From Megamerina dolium (Eukaryota; Arthropoda; Insecta; Diptera; Megamerinidae): a stretch of DNA of 64,000 nt. The notes below the pieces were generated by a model. That model saw nothing but the letters and a program-made list of their open reading frames with translations. It searched no databases and was not told the DNA's origin. Location of the stretch: positions 44,246,554 through 44,310,553 of the forward strand of contig OY978525.1 of assembly GCA_963854835.1 (NCBI GenBank). The letters are read 5' to 3'. Position numbers and translations under genes: made by a program. Of this stretch, positions 10,696-21,247 are shown piece after piece; the stretch's first letter is position 1; every line of letters begins with the position of its first letter.

Positions 10696-11440
10696 GGGGT
10701 TATATACTTTTTTCTGGCTCAAAAAATCGAAAAAAATGTTATGATTTTTTTTTTATGTACATACTTTTAACAATTTTTCTGCAAAATTTCATAGAGATCG
10801 GGGCACTAGCATAACTACCTAATGTCCACCTAAAACTTTAAACGCGATTATCTCGGAATCGCATTTTTGAGAAAAGGTCATTGCGGTGCGCACGATATCT
10901 CGGTAACCACTACATCGATCGATTTCATTTTGGCGGATTGTTTGTATATATTGTATATATACAATATATACAATATATACAAACAATCCGCCAAAATATA
11001 TAGTGTTACCTAGTTCGTGAATGAAGGAATTTTCGAAAAATTTTTCTATTTTTTTTGGGCAAAAAACTAAATTATTCGACTTCGAAAAATCGACTTTTTT
11101 GAAAAAAAATATCACTGTAACTGTAAAAATTTTTTTTCGTAAAATCCTTCGTTTACGAACTAGGTAACACTATATACTAACGTAATTTTTCTTTTTTTTT
11201 CAGTTGTGCCGTTTCCTTGTTTTCATGCTCACCGTTAGCCACTACTGAAAAAAGGAGTTCTGCGGCAAGGACTATAACTTCCACAATTATTAAAATTTTC
11301 ACTCGAAATTTTATATGAATTTACTTAAGAACACGTACGTTAATAAAATTTGTATTGTATTTGAATAAAACAATGGTAACATGCTTAAAAAAAATAAATA
11401 AAAACCCTGTATTTCTCTAGAGAAAAAAGTATATAACCCC
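10696..11440. mobile_element. TTAA-flanked MITE, copy 2
   Basis: Same element as 6978-7668, with TTAA at 10692-10695 and 11441-11444. It differs mainly by extra sequence forming a perfect palindrome and by an inverted pair around 10995-11040 and 11130-11175 that is better preserved than in copy 1. Confidence 0.75.
10927..10997. repeat. 71-bp perfect palindrome inside the MITE
   Basis: Arms of 32 bases (10927-10958 and 10966-10997) are exact reverse complements around seven bases. Only one arm's outer part is present in copy 1, so the palindrome arose, or was lost, after the duplication. Confidence 0.85.
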
Positions 11441-11460
11441 TTAAATATTGTGTTTTTAAA

Positions 11461-12480
11461 ATGCCAGGCAAAAAGTTATCGGCTGAAGTGGTTCAGCTTA
11501 TATACTACAATCGCCAATTGGGAGAAAATGTGGAGAAGTTATCAGAAATGTTCTCTGTAACACGTAAAACCATTTATAATGTTTTAAATCGAGCTGAAAA
11601 TTAGAGTAGATTGGAGCCAAAGTGTGGAGGTGGCCCTAAGCTTAAAATTACTGATCGGGCAGAGGGAACTGCACAAAAAACCAAAAATTTCGACCAGAAC
11701 GCTTGCGGAGAAACTCAAGGAAGAGTGTGGTATAGTGGTTTCTCATGAAACTGTACGACAGCCATACTGAGAAACAAATACTCATCAAGAGTTGCTCGTA
11801 AGAAGCCGCTGCTATCAGTACAAAATATTGAAAGACGTTTCTCCTTCGCCTCAAGGCTCATTTCACAACCTGATGAATATTGGGACGACGTAATATTCTG
11901 TGACGAGACAAAAATGATGTTGTATTACAACGATGGACCGGCCAGAGTGTGGCGCAAGGCATTAACAGCTGTAGAAAATCGACACATAATTCCTACTGTT
12001 AAATTTGGAAAAATGTTCATTATGATTTGGGGATGTATCTCAAGCAGAGGAGTATGAGAATTGGCTTTTATAGAGTCAACCATGGCCGCACAACATTATT
12101 TAGGCATTTTGAAGAGTCATTTAATCAGTAGTGCGAACAAATTTGGGTTCATCAGAGAGGGCAAACCGCATTTCAAATTTTATCAAGATAATGACCCAAA
12201 GCATAAGTCGAGTAGGGTGCGACTGTGGCTTCTTTATATCTGCGGTAAAGTTATGGATACACCAGCCCAAAGTCCAGACCTTAACCCTATTGAAAATCTG
12301 TGAGTCTACTTAAAGAAAAAAGTGGCTAAAAGGCAACCTAAAAACCGTACAGCACTTAAAACTGCTATATTGGAAGAGTGACAAAATATACCGAGCAATT
12401 ATGACCTAAAAAAGTTGGTTTATTCTATGAATAAACGGCTACAATCCGTGATAGATGCTAAAGGTGGCCATACTAAATAT
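11461..12480 (+). pseudogene. Tc1-like DD34E transposase, copy 2, inactivated
   Basis: Near-identical to 7688-8710: HTH region, CDET, QDNDPKHKSS and PIENL motifs with DD34E spacing. It shares the early TAG and the frameshift after ENL, and has TGA where copy 1 has TAA before 'ELAFIES'. Extra private changes near the end (an additional stop at the 'LEEW' position, small deletions after 12460) confirm neutral decay. Confidence 0.85.
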
Positions 12481-12768
12481 TTTACTTTATCAACATTTAA
12501 CTAATAAATATTATAAAAAAACTTTGTATCGTTTGTGAAAAGAGTTTCTTGACACTCGTAAAATTAAGTAAAATTTATTTTTGTTGTACTTTTCTTTAAT
12601 TTTGCGTAAAACTTGCAATTTTTTTTCATGAATCTTTTATAAATACTGTAAATATCTGTAACTAATAAAAAAAAAATTTGTATATGGAAATAAAAGTTAA
12701 TATTTCTGGCTAAGAAAGTTGAAAATTTGAATTTTTTTTCAATGTGTAAACTCATTCTTGGCATACTG

Positions 12769-13430
12769 TATATTATTAATGATCTCAAATGAAAATTAAC
12801 TTCTTTAAAATTAGGGGTATTAAATGCTCTAGATAATCTGGAGAAAACATTTTCACCTAAAACAAAACCATTAAAATAACTAGTTTCGAGTACTCAAAGA
12901 AATGAAGTAAATATGAAGAATGAAAACAAAATAGAGAACTCTATTAAAGATAAAGTTGATAAGAAATTTGAAAAAATAGAGTCTAGCACACAAATAATAA
13001 AAGGTAAACCAACAACTTCTACAAGCTATACTTATGATGGTGATGATCATGATGATCATGATGATGATAACAATGACACGAGTTGTGATCAATATGATAC
13101 TGTACATAGTGATCAGTCAACATTGCAATCAGAGGTATCAATTTTAAATCAAGATAAGGATTCAAGAGGAAACTGGAAATTTGCTGAATCAACCTTGGAG
13201 TTAAAAAATGATCAAATAAAAATTGGTGATAAGACTTATTATTCCTTAAACATCCAAAAAAATATGCTGAGTCTGAATTAGAGATTTACAAACGAGATTT
13301 ACAAACACAACGAATGTTCACAAACAAAATTTTGATTCACATCAACAATACAAAGGAACTAGAATGTATACAAGCATATAATCAAAAAACTATTCAGTGA
13401 TAGTGAGAAATCTGATTCGATACCATCTCC
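12769..13430 (+). pseudogene. virus-like element gene (third gene), interrupted by Tc1
   Basis: The reading frame that starts at the ATG at 10276 (duplicate at 6560) is cut by Tc1 at a TA and resumes here. Visible parts are a 'SLKLGVLNALDNLEKTFSP' stretch with flanking stops, then an open 122-residue frame (12913-13281). That frame has lysine-rich coiled-coil-like sequence, an Asp/His-rich run, and a C-terminal 'WKFAESTLELKNDQIKIGD' block. After a frameshift comes 'LEIYKRDLQTQ' and more. I recall this layout (short helical start, charged middle, then a globular part with a G-D-x-x-Y motif and an ILLHTNAH-like helix) from uncharacterised proteins beside the A32-type ATPase in Polinton/adintovirus-like elements. 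The exact function is unknown. It is broken by stops at about 12790 and 12880. Confidence 0.5.
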
Positions 13431-13589
13431 ATTGATTATAACGAGATAAACTATTTAACTTTCATCCCCAGCAGCAAATATGGATACTTTGAATTACACA
13501 AATAATCCCTCCAATGATATCTTCGTCGTAAAGAGATCCCAATCCCAACTGTGAAATGACAGTGTTAGAGGAGTACCGCTTTTAATCAC

Positions 13590-14745
13590 TTTAAATATTT
13601 GTAATTTTGCAGACTACGACATCTTTTTTCACATTTCACGCCTGTGAACGAACAGCTGGCCAAAATTCTTCAACATCAGCCTTATATGTGCCCACGCTCC
13701 GACGGATGAGAAGGACAATGTGACCAAGGAGAGCTTCTTTCAGCGCCTCGAAGAAGCTTATAACCGCTGCCCCCGCCACGATATCAAAATCGTGCTTGGC
13801 GACTTTAATGCCAATGTGGGCAAGAAGGTACCTTTGGTCCAACTGTCGGAAAATTCAGCCTCCACCAGAACACCTCCGATAACGGAATGAGTCTGATTGA
13901 CTTCACCGCAGCACGAAACATGGTAATTAGTGGTACCAGATTCCAGCATCTCGACATCCACAAAGCGACATGGCTGTCCCCAGATCAATGTCCCCAGATC
14001 AATGTACAAGAAACCAAATTGATCATGTGGTGATTGACGGAAGGCATGCTTCCAGTGTGATGGACGTGAAATAGATCCTTGGTGCCAACATCGACTCGGA
14101 TCTTGTTGCAGCTAAGGTGTGCACACGTTTATGTGTCGCAAATAACAAGAGAAGTCCCACACAGAGAAAGCTCGACGTCAGTAAGCTGTGATCACCAGAG
14201 ACAGCATTTTCCACTCGACTATCGTATCTGCTTATGCAGAACACTCCCCCACTTGATGATACATGCGCACGGTGGACACATATATCCCACTCCATGACTA
14301 CTGCTGCCGAGGAGGTAATCGGTTACTACCGGCCTTTGAGAAATGAGTGGTATGATTAGGAGTGTCGCGACGCTACCGCAGAGAAAGACGCCGCCTACAG
14401 AAAAACCCTGCATGCAGGTGCAACGGGAGCTGTTAAGGAGCGCTACAAAGAGAAAATGAGTGCAGAGAGACTTTTTTTCAGGCGCAAGAAAAGAGCACAA
14501 GAAAGACGCGAGTGTGAGGAGATAGAGATGTGTACCGACAAGAATGGAACCCGCTGGAGGATGACGCAGAAGAGGAAGACCTAATCTCCGGCGGAAAGAC
14601 CAAGTACTGGAGAACCTGACGGCGCTTGGAATTTCTAACTGGCGCCAGCTAGCAAAGCTGTTCTTTGTTAATTTGCTCTGTTATTTTCGGCCTAAATCGA
14701 TATTCGGTTGTTATGGCCTCATAAGTAAGTAAGTAAGGAACTAGA
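13590..14745 (+). pseudogene. RTE-type LINE fragment with endonuclease and (TAAG)n 3' tail
   Basis: Endonuclease motifs are read in shifting frames: 'FNISLICAHAPTDEKDN', 'IKIVLGDFNANVGKK' (catalytic GDFNA) and 'GMSLIDFTAARNMVISGTRF' with 'HLDIHKATWLSPD'. Then comes a linker rich in Arg/Glu/Lys ('AAYRKTLHAGATGAVKERY'). The RT domain is missing. The sequence jumps to the LINE 3' end, which has 'GGCCTAAATCGATATTCGG' and ends in repeated TAAG at about 14728-14743. Variable short tandem repeats at the 3' end are typical of RTE elements. It inserted into the C-terminal part of a virus-like ORF, leaving that ORF's last codons just downstream. Confidence 0.8.
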
Positions 14746-15700
14746 AGAAGTAAAACGTCACAACAACGCCATGGAGGCGATAGCAATCAGAGAAAGATTT
14801 CATTTTAAACCGTAGATCTAGAAGTGTTATTTGTTTCGTTTACAGTGAGTTAAGAAAATCAATTTAGCCAAAAAAATTTAAATTTCAATAGAAGGTTTCT
14901 TTTGGATAATTTTTGACAATTTTCGACGAGGATTATCTCAAAAAGAATGTTGAGTGCACAGTCCACTATCGCACCCAATCATTGGTCCTTCGAGGAAAAA
15001 GGAACTTTCAACCCAAACACATACGAATCAATCTATCACCGTATACATGTGCGGTAAATACAATATACAAAACAAACATCACAATACAAAATAGGATTTT
15101 AACATATAAATTTAAATAGAAGCGTGTTAAAAAATAACAATATAAATTTCTAAAGTAAAGAGAACGGAAAGATTAATTATATATTACACAAAATTAAAAC
15201 AAACGGTAAACACTGCACATTTCGATTGGAATCCAAACATTGTGTGAATACACTTTATAAAGAAACACATATACCACGGCAAAACATAAAGACAAAAACA
15301 ATTAATACCAAAACACTGCCCACATAATTTCATAAATATATTTAAAATTGCGAAAATTTGCAAATTAATCAAATTTGCAAATGTTTGCAAAACAAAGTTT
15401 ACATTAGCTAATTTGACTTTTCACATATATTCTTTTATTACATATGTGAACACAGAAAAAAGGTGAAACTGGGAACAAATGATAAAGCTGCCGACATATA
15501 ATTAATAGGAATTTGCGCAAACTTGAAAATAGTTTTTTTTTTGCACAAACACATTAACTTTTTTTAATCAAAACAGAAAATTCACGTATCACCCATTAAA
15601 GTATAAAAGTATATAATTAGAAAAACATTAAAAATAAAATTAACAGATAATTAATAAAACATCCATTTTAGAGTTCAAGTTTAAACCCACAACTCTTATT
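14746..15700 (+). repeat. repeat X, copy 2 (right arm), with end of the PLA2-type ORF
   Basis: First about 65 bases encode the last residues of the PLA2-type protein ('ELEEVKRHNNAM...'), matching 5258-5330 on the other strand. A deletion of about 210 bases then leads into X, matching 5045 down to about 4135 on the opposite strand. It stops at TTAA (15697-15700), where a piggyBac-like element begins. The frame at 15184-15390 (minus) has a counterpart in copy 1, but the differences are not codon-like. Confidence 0.75.
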
Positions 15701-17560
15701 AACCATTAATCGATCCTTCAAACAAAAATGTTCCATATACATTTTTGGTTAAACTTTATTTCTTTGTTAGTGAATATTAAATTCTACTATTTAACTAATT
15801 TGTAACTTCCTCAATACTAATTGGCTTTTTGCATTTTATAACAAAGTTCATTGCAAAGATTCATAACATCATAATTCCATCCTATGGTACAAAAATGTTC
15901 CATTGCACATTTCGGTTATAAACGTATCCAGTATGCAAAATCCGAATTCCGGGTGTATGAATTTATTGGAAGATACTACAAATTTACTCCAATGGTTCGA
16001 ATTCTGCATATTGTTTATTCAAAATCGTTTGGCGTAGCCTAAAACAATAAACATAATATCAGTTCCAGACAGATTCCCATAGAAGCATTTTGTATTTTCT
16101 CTCCTCGCCTATAAAGACAGCACTAAGATCTTCCACAATTTTACTTTGCTTGGCGTCACTACTGCCGTTATAACGGTATTTGTTTTATTATTATTTAACT
16201 CAGCTTAAAAATGTATTTTGTGCAAGTTTGCAAAGCGATCAAATAGATTTAGTTTTTACTGCATTTCATTCGAAAATAAGCAAAAATGAGTGCGGTTACT
16301 GAATATTTGGCTGGAGAAGAAATAGGAAACGTCCTAGAAGAAAGTGAAAATGAGAAATTATCAGGCAGCGATTTCGAACAGGATGAAAGCCCTCTTTTCA
16401 AAGTGACTGTGAAACCGAAAGTACTTCAAATGAAAAAAACTGAGGACGCACTCTACGTGTCCAAAGACAATACTGTTTGAAGTTCAATGTCTTTTCCAAG
16501 CGGTCGTTTAAGTGCATCCAATGTGATTGAAATGCGTCCTGGTAAAAATAACGGAAAGTTATTTTCTGTCATTTTCTGATCATACACATTTGCATATTTA
16601 GGGGTTACTAAATATGCGCTGAATCGAATGACGGATATAAAAGATGTATTTATATCCGTCTATATTTTCCGCCTCAAGTCGAAAAAATTATAATCGAAAA
16701 TTCAAATAAATACAGGAAGCATTTGGATGGGAAGAACTATGTTCAACTTGATACAGATTTGTTGCACGCATACTTTGGGGTGTTGATATTAGCTGGCGTT
16801 TATAAATATGATTTCTTTGATTGCATTATAAGTAAACTGCGTTCGTAAGATATTCCACATTTAGGGTTAGGTCAAAGAATGAAAATATGGAAGATTTATT
16901 TGATGCTGACTATGGTCGTCCAATATTTCGTGCCATTATGTCGAGGAAGACCTAACTAACAAAACTATTCATTTCGATGACGTAATAAGTCGACGTCAAC
17001 AACTCAATGACGACAAATTTCCTATGGGAAACAATTTAATATAATATAAATTTAGACAATTCTAAGCCCCAAAAATATGGTATCAATTTTTGGTTTATTG
17101 TTTCTACTGAAACATGCTATATATGGCGAATTCAGCCATATTTAGGAAAAGGATTAAGTGGAATCCCAGAAACAAATCAAGGAGAGCGGGTGGTTTTCGA
17201 TTTGACATAAGGTCAAAATGGTCATAATGTCAGAATGGATAACTTTTTTTCGTCCCAGAGCCTAGGACAAAAACTCCAGACTGGAAAAATTTCCAGACTG
17301 GAAGCCGAAGCAAAAACACACCAAACGAAAATATTTTTTGCATGAGCTAGGTAGTGCATTAGCCCATGGTTATATGAACAAGCAAACCCATGCAAACAAA
17401 CAGTTCTTCAGAATTGCTTCTTCAATCAATCACAAGGAACCATGACCATATGGTTGAAGATGAGATGCCTAGGCCATCATCAATGAAAAGCAGGAAGTCG
17501 CAAAAGGAAGTTGTCAAACGAGGCCGATAACTTATTTTAACTCTGGTGAAGATCTTCTTT
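15697..17560 (+). mobile_element. piggyBac-like element, decayed
   Basis: Starts at a TTAA at which repeat X is interrupted; the right terminus is not clear. A leader of about 580 bases without genes contains two similar AAAATGTTCCAT(A/T) blocks (15726 and 15892). The transposase pseudogene follows. Confidence 0.6.
16286..17530 (+). pseudogene. piggyBac-like transposase pseudogene
   Basis: A 64-residue acidic N-terminal frame (16286-16480) ends in 'LYVSKDNTV' and is continued, past a TGA, by 'SSMSFPSGRLSASNVIEMRPG', the usual start of the DDD transposase domain. Later pieces are 'YVQLDTDLLHAYFGVLILAG', 'YGRPIFRAIMSRKT', 'PYLGKGLSGIPETNQGERVV' and 'GHNVRMDNFFSSQSLGQKLQ'. The last holds the DNFF catalytic Asp region. 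Near the end comes 'HDHMVEDEMPRPSS', then 'SRKSQKEVVKRGR'. At least six frameshifts or stops make it inactive. The order and spacing are right for one insertion, with a large part between the DNFF block and the C-terminus lost. Confidence 0.85.
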
Positions 17561-17659
17561 TTATATTGCATACAAGAAATCTCGCAAAATTCTTTTGTTT
17601 ATAAATTCAAACACAGCTGTAAAAATACTTTTGTTTATACAATAAATTGAATCTCAGAT

Positions 17660-18096
17660 CATAAAGCATTTATCTATGATCATGAATGAAAATTGATCCT
17701 TATCCATACAAAAAAACAATATATTTCGGATTACTATTCAAAAACTTAACAACAACAACTAAAGACCTGATGTCGAAGCCAACCCTGAATCATTAAGAAT
17801 AATTGTTATACTTAAATGTATATTATACCCTGTAGTATTAAGAATATTGTATATATATGAAATGTATTGTAATATTTAGTTGGCAACGATGTTCTCTTCG
17901 GACCTTTTATATACTTATATGTATAACTAGAATTGCTTTACACTTTAATAAACCTGATCGAGCAGAAGAAAACACCTTTGCGGTAACAATACGAAATTAT
18001 TGGAACTATTTAAGCATATTTTATAATAAACCCACCCAAAAATTCTATTTATTTTATGATGAGCTACACCTGATACTCAACGGAATAAATACACCC
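17660..18096 (+). repeat. LTR-like repeat, copy A
   Basis: About 330 bases (17765-18090) match 21160-21247 plus 22552-22760, including CCCTGTAGTATTAAGAATAT and AATAAACC(C/T)GATCGAG, the latter with an AATAAA poly(A)-type signal. A neighbouring block (17680-17745) matches 22995-23065. It lies 5' of repeat X copy 3 and BEL pol, with copy B on the far side, so these may be the two LTRs of one BEL element. Confidence 0.5.
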
Positions 18097-19022
18097 CTAC
18101 AGTCCACAATCACACGCAATCATTAGTCCTTCGAGGAAAAAGGAACTTCCAACCCAAACACATACGAATTAATCTATCACCGTATACATGTGCGGTAAAT
18201 ACAATATACAAAACAAACATCAACCACAAGTAGTATAGTAAAAACAACGTGGTCCTCACATTACGAATTAAGATTTTAACATTTAAATTTAAAAAGAAGC
18301 GTGTTAAAAAATAACAATATAAATAACTAAAGTAAAGAGAACGGAAAGTGTAATTATATACCACACAAAATAAAAACAAACGGAAAACACTGCACATTTC
18401 GATTGGAATCCAATCATTGTTAGAATACACTTTATAAACAAACACATATACCACGGCAAAACATAAAGACAGTAACAATCAATACCATAACACTGCCCAC
18501 ATAATTTAATAAATACATATATTTAAAATTGCGAAAATTTGCAAATTAATCATATTTGCAAATGTAAATACAGTTTACATTAGCTAATTTGACATTTCAC
18601 ATATATCCTTTTATTATATATGTGAACATAGAAACAAGGTGGAACTAGGAACAAATGCTAAAGCTGCCGACAAATAATTTAGAGGAATTTGCGCAAACTT
18701 GAAAATTGTTTTTTTTTTTTTGCACAAACACATTAATTATTTTTTAATCAAAACAAATTTAATTTTAACAAATATTAAATCGTCCGAAAATAATAAATAA
18801 TTAGATAAACATTCAAAATAAAATTAACAGATAATTAATTAAACATCAATTTTAAAGTTTAAGTCTAAACCCACAACTCTTATTAAACTTATTTCATTGA
18901 AAAAATAAAATAAAATATAATAACCCAGCCAACAATAACGTTGCTAAAATTATTCAAACAACCCAACAAAAGTATTATAAAATTATATTCAATAGCTTTT
19001 ATTCAAATATATTTTCAAGATG
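18097..19022 (+). repeat. repeat X, copy 3
   Basis: Same orientation as copy 2. It begins at ACAGTCCAC (lacking about 150 bases at the 5' end that copies 1 and 2 share) and extends at the 3' end to a point that in copy 1 is the BEL gag start. Here BEL pol follows instead of gag, suggesting an internal deletion of a BEL element that uses X as its 5' non-coding region. Confidence 0.7.
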
Positions 19023-19399
19023 TAAATTCAATTTTACAAGTACAAAGCACTTACAAGGCAAACAATTTAGCAAAATATCATATACAAGTATATCAGTATA
19101 ATATAAACATACATAAGTATAATATATACATACAGAAAATAAGAGACAAGCAGCAAATGAGAACAATTAAGAGTAGATTTATGGTTTCTTAATCTATGAC
19201 TCAACCTTCCGGCCCCATTCGAAACACCTTTCAGTATGATAAGTATGAATTTCAGTATCTGGCGAATTCCTTCGAAATATATATTGATACTTGCGATCCT
19301 TGGAAGCCATGAGTACCTGTCTATACATTTTTGTAATGCCTTAAGAGCTAAGCGATAGAGACGAAAAAGAAGTATTTTCAAATCACTCTGAAGAGTTGG

Positions 19400-20607
19400 T
19401 CCAACCACTTGAATCTCATTTAGAGATTTTCGTAAAATGGTGCCACAGGAAGCGTCAAAAAGCGGGAATCGAATATCTGAAATTCAAGACCTCACAACCG
19501 ATTCCCACTGAAGATACGTCACAACGCACAACAATGCAGCCGATATTGTATCAAGAGGCAGCTCTGCTGATGAACTTTGCAAATCTATATGGTACACCGG
19601 CCCACAGTTTCTCTACGAAAACATACAAAATTGACCTAAAGATAACTGTAGCGAAATAGACATGGAAGTAGTTAAAAAGGAAAAGCGAAAGACAGCGTTC
19701 AAGATAGTCGTAGTAGCAAATTGCGTAATTGATGTTGTTGACAGATGTAGTTCATATTCACACAGCGTTAGACTCATTGCTTGATGTTTCGTTTTAACAC
19801 GAATTTACGCAAGCCTTCGCAAAATAAACATCAGCTAAAACCTCTTTCCCCTCAGGAGTTGCAACATGCTTTACGATGCATCGTATGGAATATACAACAA
19901 CACTATTTCGCTGAAGACATTCATCTGCTAAAGAGAGAATTGACGGTGACTGGCACTTTGCGGTACTTATATCCTTTCATTGATGATAGTGGAGATTTTC
20001 CGTTGTTAAAAGTCGGCGGGCAACTCGAATTAGCTAACTTACCAGAAAACCGCAAGCATCCAATTCTACTACCTCGCAAGTGCGAATTCGTCAAGCGATA
20101 CGTTCGGCATTTGCATCTCAAAAATTATCACGAGACATTGCGAGACACGTGGTTAGAAATTGCGTCCACTGCGTGCGATATAAACCTAAATTGCTACAAC
20201 AAATGATGGGAAATTTACCAGTTGTGCGTTTGACGTCTTCACACCCTTTCGTACGAAGAGGTGTTGATTTTTACGGCCCGCATAGGCTTGCCTTCTGATA
20301 TATTTTGTGACAACGCAACGAACTTTGTTGGTGCAAGCAACAAACTTATGGATTTAAAAGCTTTTCTCTTTAATAGAGGTTATCAAGATGCAAATGTTAA
20401 GTATTGTGCTAATGAATTTATAAACTTTCAATTCATTCCACCTATAGCACCTTACTTTGGCGGCTTTTGGAAGGCTGTGAAGTCAGCTAAGGGTTCCTTG
20501 AACTGCAGTTTGCCAAGCACAAGACTAACATATGAGGAAATGACAACAGTCTTGATCGAAATTGAAGCAATTCTCAACTCTCGTCCTGTACTACCAGTTT
20601 TCTCGGC
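19400..20607 (+). pseudogene. BEL/Pao pol fragment (RNase H end and integrase)
   Basis: The RNase H C-terminus is read in shifted frames: 'RISEIQDLTTDSH', stop, 'RYVTTHNNAADIVSRG', then 'SADELCKSIWYTGPQFLYEN'. The integrase N-terminal zinc domain (19781-20206) has 'LSPQELQHALRCIVW', 'SGDFPLLKVGGQLELANLP' and 'KHPILLPRK', followed in another frame by 'VVRNCVHCVRYKPK' and 'GNLPVVRLTSSHPFVRRGVD'. The integrase core continues with 'IFCDNATNFVGASNKLMDL' (second catalytic Asp region), 'IPPIAPYFGGFWKAVKSAKG' (catalytic Glu region altered) and 'IEAILNSRPVLP'. It then jumps directly into the 3' region, so the integrase C-terminus is deleted. Several frameshifts are present, so it is inactive. Confidence 0.85.
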
Positions 20608-21075
20608 TGTGATGACATGCGGAGAGGACCTAGCTCGTATCTCTCTCTCTCTCTCTCTAATAGGTCAGCTATGTAGCTGATCATCGTTATACGTTCTTGT
20701 GGCGGAGTGGACATCACTCGTCTTGCTCTAACAACTCCGTTCTGCAGCCCTACACAGAATTAACCCAACGCATGGCAATCGCGCCAGTTGTAGCTCTTCT
20801 GCCCACCCGGGTTTGTTCCCAACCACAAATGGCTCAAAACGGACTAAAATTACAGCTACAGATTTATACAATCAACAGCTGCTAACAAAAATGTGACTTA
20901 AAAGCTCAAACTAAAATAGAACTGCCTAAAAAATAAAACTAATAACGAAGTATTTAATTCAAATAGGATAAAATAGCAGTTTTTAAGGCATAAGAAGAAA
21001 TGTGATAATCAACACATGAATAGTTGTTATTAAAGTCGTTGCACATGCTTTTAACAGGCGTGTAATATTATAAGT
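20592..21075 (+). repeat. BEL/Pao 3' region or LTR, copy 2
   Basis: Reverse complement of 1746-2432. The candidate border TGTGATGACATG is at 20608, and a (TC)n tract lies at 20640-20659. It ends near 21075, where similarity to copy 1 stops. Confidence 0.6.
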
Positions 21076-21247
21076 ATTGTATTATGAAGTATGTATTTGC
21101 ACTCAATATTTTCTATGAATTTTATTATATTTGCATTACTGCAAAGCGGACGGAAATGTTGAAGCCAACCCCGTATCATTAAGAATAATGTTTATATTTA
21201 AACATTATTGTTAATGATATATTAAATTTATTTTATACCCTGTAGTA

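Larger units (their letters stand above)
10139..12768 (+). repeat. tandem duplication unit, copy 2
   Basis: Second copy of 6423-8993. It is about 57 bases longer in the MITE because of a palindrome at 10927-10997. It keeps the full right Tc1 terminus and then continues into virus-like coding sequence at 12769, so this copy carries the original right junction, whereas copy 1 carries the original left context. Confidence 0.85.
10311..12768 (+). mobile_element. Tc1-like transposon, copy 2 (both ends complete)
   Basis: Starts CAGTATGTCAAGAATG after TA (10309-10310) and ends CATTCTTGGCATACTG before TA (12769-12770). These ends and the TA duplication define the true boundaries. The inverted repeats are about 200 bp. 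It contains a MITE (10696-11440) and a dead transposase frame (11461-12480). It interrupts a virus-like gene whose start is at 10276 and whose remainder begins at 12769. Confidence 0.9.

Noticed and set aside
12913..13281. host acidic coiled-coil protein gene
   Set aside because: The frame continues upstream and downstream in shifted frames with the layout of the virus-like third gene, and it begins mid-gene after the Tc1 insertion.
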